Of a stretch of DNA of 20,295 nucleotides, positions 18,290 through 20,295 are shown one piece after another. The notes beneath the pieces are model-generated. The model did not search any database and was not told where the DNA came from. It saw only the letters and a program-made list of their open reading frames with translations. This DNA is from Tricholomella constricta (lineage: Eukaryota; Basidiomycota; Agaricomycetes; Agaricales; Lyophyllaceae): assembly GCA_013368375.1 (NCBI GenBank), contig JAACJP010000099.1:1-20295 (forward strand), read 5' to 3'. Position 1 is the stretch's first letter, and every line of letters starts with the position of its first letter. A program made the position numbers and the translations under genes.

Positions 18290-19535
18290 TGTGCATTCGC
18301 TGCTATTTCAGTGTGCTGATGACGACATCCACTTGCGGTCTGGAGAAATCCTCTGCAAGTCCTGCCCCGTTCGCCAGCCGCACCCGCCGCCGCGCGCGCA
18401 TACAATAGGCTGCTGGACTGGGTGAATTACGACGACGGGAATTTCGAGCAATGGCGGTGAACGAAGGGCCTGTGTCGAGCGCTGGGATCGAAGGAGCATG
18501 CGTGAAGTGAGTAGACGAGGGCGGGGTGGGGGTCTTGGGTGTGCCGGTGAAGAAACGCAGAATCTGGAGAGAACACACTGACGGATGAGCAAGGTGAGTA
18601 GCCTCGTCGTATACCCTTTTGATTACACTCATAACACTCTGCTACATCTAGAAACTCGGAACACGCACTCAAGCTATCCTTCGCATCAGCTTACTCTTGT
18701 ATTTCGACTGCTCTACCACCACCCCCGCCCATACCAGACTTTCTATCATCTCCTCAGCACTTGAACCTGCTTCTAAGACGGGGAAGAAGTAGATGTGGGT
18801 GTGGGGGTGCTGCTCGTGGACTCAGAGATGGAGGAAACGAGAGGATTCGGAACCGGAGCAGGGGCTTTGGATGTGAACAGACGAGGAGGCAATACAGCGG
18901 CTTTGAGGTGGTTCGTGTTCGTTTCTACTGCATGTTTACTCAAATTTGACGTTGCAGCCACACCCGCAGACTAGAAGACGGTGACGGAGGATAAGATGCT
19001 GCCCAAGGTGCGCAAGCGCTGCATTCAATGCGAGGAGGAGGCAATCAAGGCTGTCGGTGCTGCTTGGCGTGCTTGGGGTGCACCCACGCCAGAACTCGCA
19101 CCAGAACCCGCGCGCGAGCAAGGTGTGTTTGTCTTGTCATGCTGCCTCTCATCATTCGCTAACCGCTCGTCATCTGGCCATCTAGGTCGAGATCGAGATC
19201 GAAATTGAGGTCGCCATTCCCGCCGGCCTCGACGACGTTGGCAGCAGCAGCAGGTGCCCAATTGCTGCCACTCCCAGACGCAGTCGCGATACTGACTGCA
19301 GCCCACACGTGCAGGCGGCGCACCACCACTTCCCCAGCCACTACCTCCTTCCCAACCTTTCGGGCCTCCTTGTATTTATCATAGTGTCGAATGTATGATT
19401 TGCTGCGCTGCCGACCCCACATTGATTTAGTAATCGCCACGGCCACACGGATGGTAAACAATGTGTCCCATCTTCAACCTCCACCATGGCAAGCGCACGC
19501 ACAGTATGCATTTCTCTGGAAACTGCTGACCGATT
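18290..19535. other. Mixed stretch without a supported gene
   Basis: Short protein-like pieces occur, for example KVRKRCIQCEEEAIKAVGAA with WRAWGAPTPE on the plus strand near 18998-19090, and an EIEIEVAIPAGLDDVG piece near 19196-19245 after a CTAG acceptor-like word. They could be later exons of the transcription-factor remnant or of another gene. Neither is recognised and no frame joins them. Confidence 0.3.
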
Positions 19536-19540
19536 CTTTC

Positions 19541-19612
19541 ACTGAGAGTGCCGCACACCCTCAGTGCGGGTGCACCGGCTTCTCGGCACTGAGGGTGTAC
19601 CGGCTTCTCAGC
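19541..19612 (-). repeat. Palindrome copies with a 25-bp direct repeat
   Basis: CACCCTC-AGT-GCGGGTG at 19556-19572 is a diverged palindrome with the reversed (AGT) loop. GGGTGCACCGGCTTCTC at 19568 and GGGTGTACCGGCTTCTC at 19593 repeat with a 25-bp step, each next to a CACTGAGGG-type or CAGTGCGGG-type half site. An ACTGAGAGTGCCGCAC half site precedes them. Confidence 0.7.
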
Positions 19613-20097
19613 GAGTCAATGGAGGTGCAAGAAGGAATATATGCAAGCACACCTCACATTCTCTCGAGGTGAGTATCAGCATGACATCATCGGTTGAATT
19701 ATCTCTTATAGTTCCTCTCGAAGGGTCCAAGTGCTCTTCCTCGAGTATGTCAACAGACTTCCGCGCCATCACTGAATAAGCACCAATTTTCCATGGCTGT
19801 AAGCTCCATGCCTTTGACAAGTTCATGCCTGGACTGATAGTGACGAAGCCCGAACCAAATACGAACTACATGTCCTCCTTCGTCGTCCTCCTCCACCCCT
19901 TCCGGCTCCGTGCACATCGCCTTCCAAGACCCGACTGCCTGCCCAAAATCGACCCAACGTATTGGAGCACGACACTGACCTGGCAATCTCATCCGGGTGT
20001 ACCACATCGCGCGTGAACTCGCCCGTGCAGGGCCGCTCAAGGGGTATCTCTCAAACAGTAGTTTATTTTCGTTCTCAAATTGTACGACTATTGCAGC
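19613..20097. other. Stretch before the RCC1-like exon
   Basis: Open frames exist on both strands (for example RWVDFGQAVGSWKAMCTEPE on the minus strand near 19920-19980), but neither has a recognised motif. The last 50 bp end in TATTGCAG, a good acceptor for the next feature. Confidence 0.3.
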
Positions 20098-20276
20098 GTA
20101 CCGCACTCACAACCCTACCTCCTTCGCTTGCTCAGCAACATTGCCATCAACTCCGTGCACACCTCTGCAATGGCTGCCACTTTGTCACCCTCGACGTCGA
20201 CGGCGCAGCATGGCTGTTTAGGTTGAATGGCTTCGAAGCGCTGGGGATTCCCCGAGAGGTGTATGTTGCGGGGTGA
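20098..20276 (+). pseudogene. RCC1-like repeat protein, broken exon
   Basis: After the acceptor TTGCAG (20091-20096) the plus frame reads VPHSQPYLLRLLSNIAINSV then HTSA. A 1-nt loss near 20171 shifts it to GCHFVTLDVDGAAWLFRLNG and FEALGIP, with a TGA at 20274-20276. A His-Phe-Val-x-Leu-Asp segment followed by Asp-Gly-x-Ala-Trp-Leu-Phe and a Gly-rich Ala-Leu-Gly turn is the usual face of an RCC1 beta-propeller blade. Such proteins act as exchange factors or scaffolds, and the exact role here is unknown. In an intact blade the residue after WLF is normally Gly; here it is Arg. The gene would run on past 20276, but the sequence beyond is too short to judge. Confidence 0.5.
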
Positions 20277-20295
20277 CAGTGTGGGTGCGGCGATG

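Overview
The window looks like nuclear DNA from a filamentous basidiomycete, probably an agaricomycete. Gene remnants are cut by many short (about 42-60 nt) GT-AG introns. The recognisable protein pieces (Rho1-type GTPase, Pho88/SND3-type ER protein, a fungal transcription-factor domain fragment, an RCC1-like segment) are fungal or eukaryotic. There are no bacterial-style operons, and I see no tRNA, rRNA or CRISPR.

I found no intact gene. The window reads as a gene graveyard around a repeat array. 1-1976 holds candidate exons and long Pro/Thr/Ala/Arg-rich low-complexity reading frames of a decayed, unrecognised gene. 3960-4550 (minus) is a decayed member of a four-copy repeat family (other copies at 1534, 15630-16258 and 17857). 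5095-6121 (minus) holds exon-like pieces of an unknown gene. 6272-7017 (plus) is a frameshifted PHO88-type pseudogene. 7381-8640 (plus) is a second unknown gene broken by frameshifts and an in-frame stop.

9520-14057 is a repeat block: a GC-rich minisatellite, a cluster of short palindromes (GCACCCTC-ACT-GAGGGTGC), and a 1,489-bp tandem array of about 2.6 near-identical copies. The unit is hierarchical. It contains five diverged copies of a core box and traces of an older internal duplication. The array breaks at 14057, 14 bp before an unrelated perfect hairpin. About 540 bp further on lies a compact T-shaped set of nested palindromes (14595-14644).

15630-16780 carries another copy of the four-member family and a weak minus-strand remnant. 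17095-17850 is a clear intron-retaining RHO1 pseudogene whose C-terminus is replaced by a copy of that family. 18187-18285 is one exon of a fungal-specific transcription factor, and 20098-20276 is a broken RCC1-like exon. Because these genes share no pathway and are all broken, the region is best seen as a repeat-rich, weakly constrained segment, perhaps subtelomeric or pericentromeric (inference).
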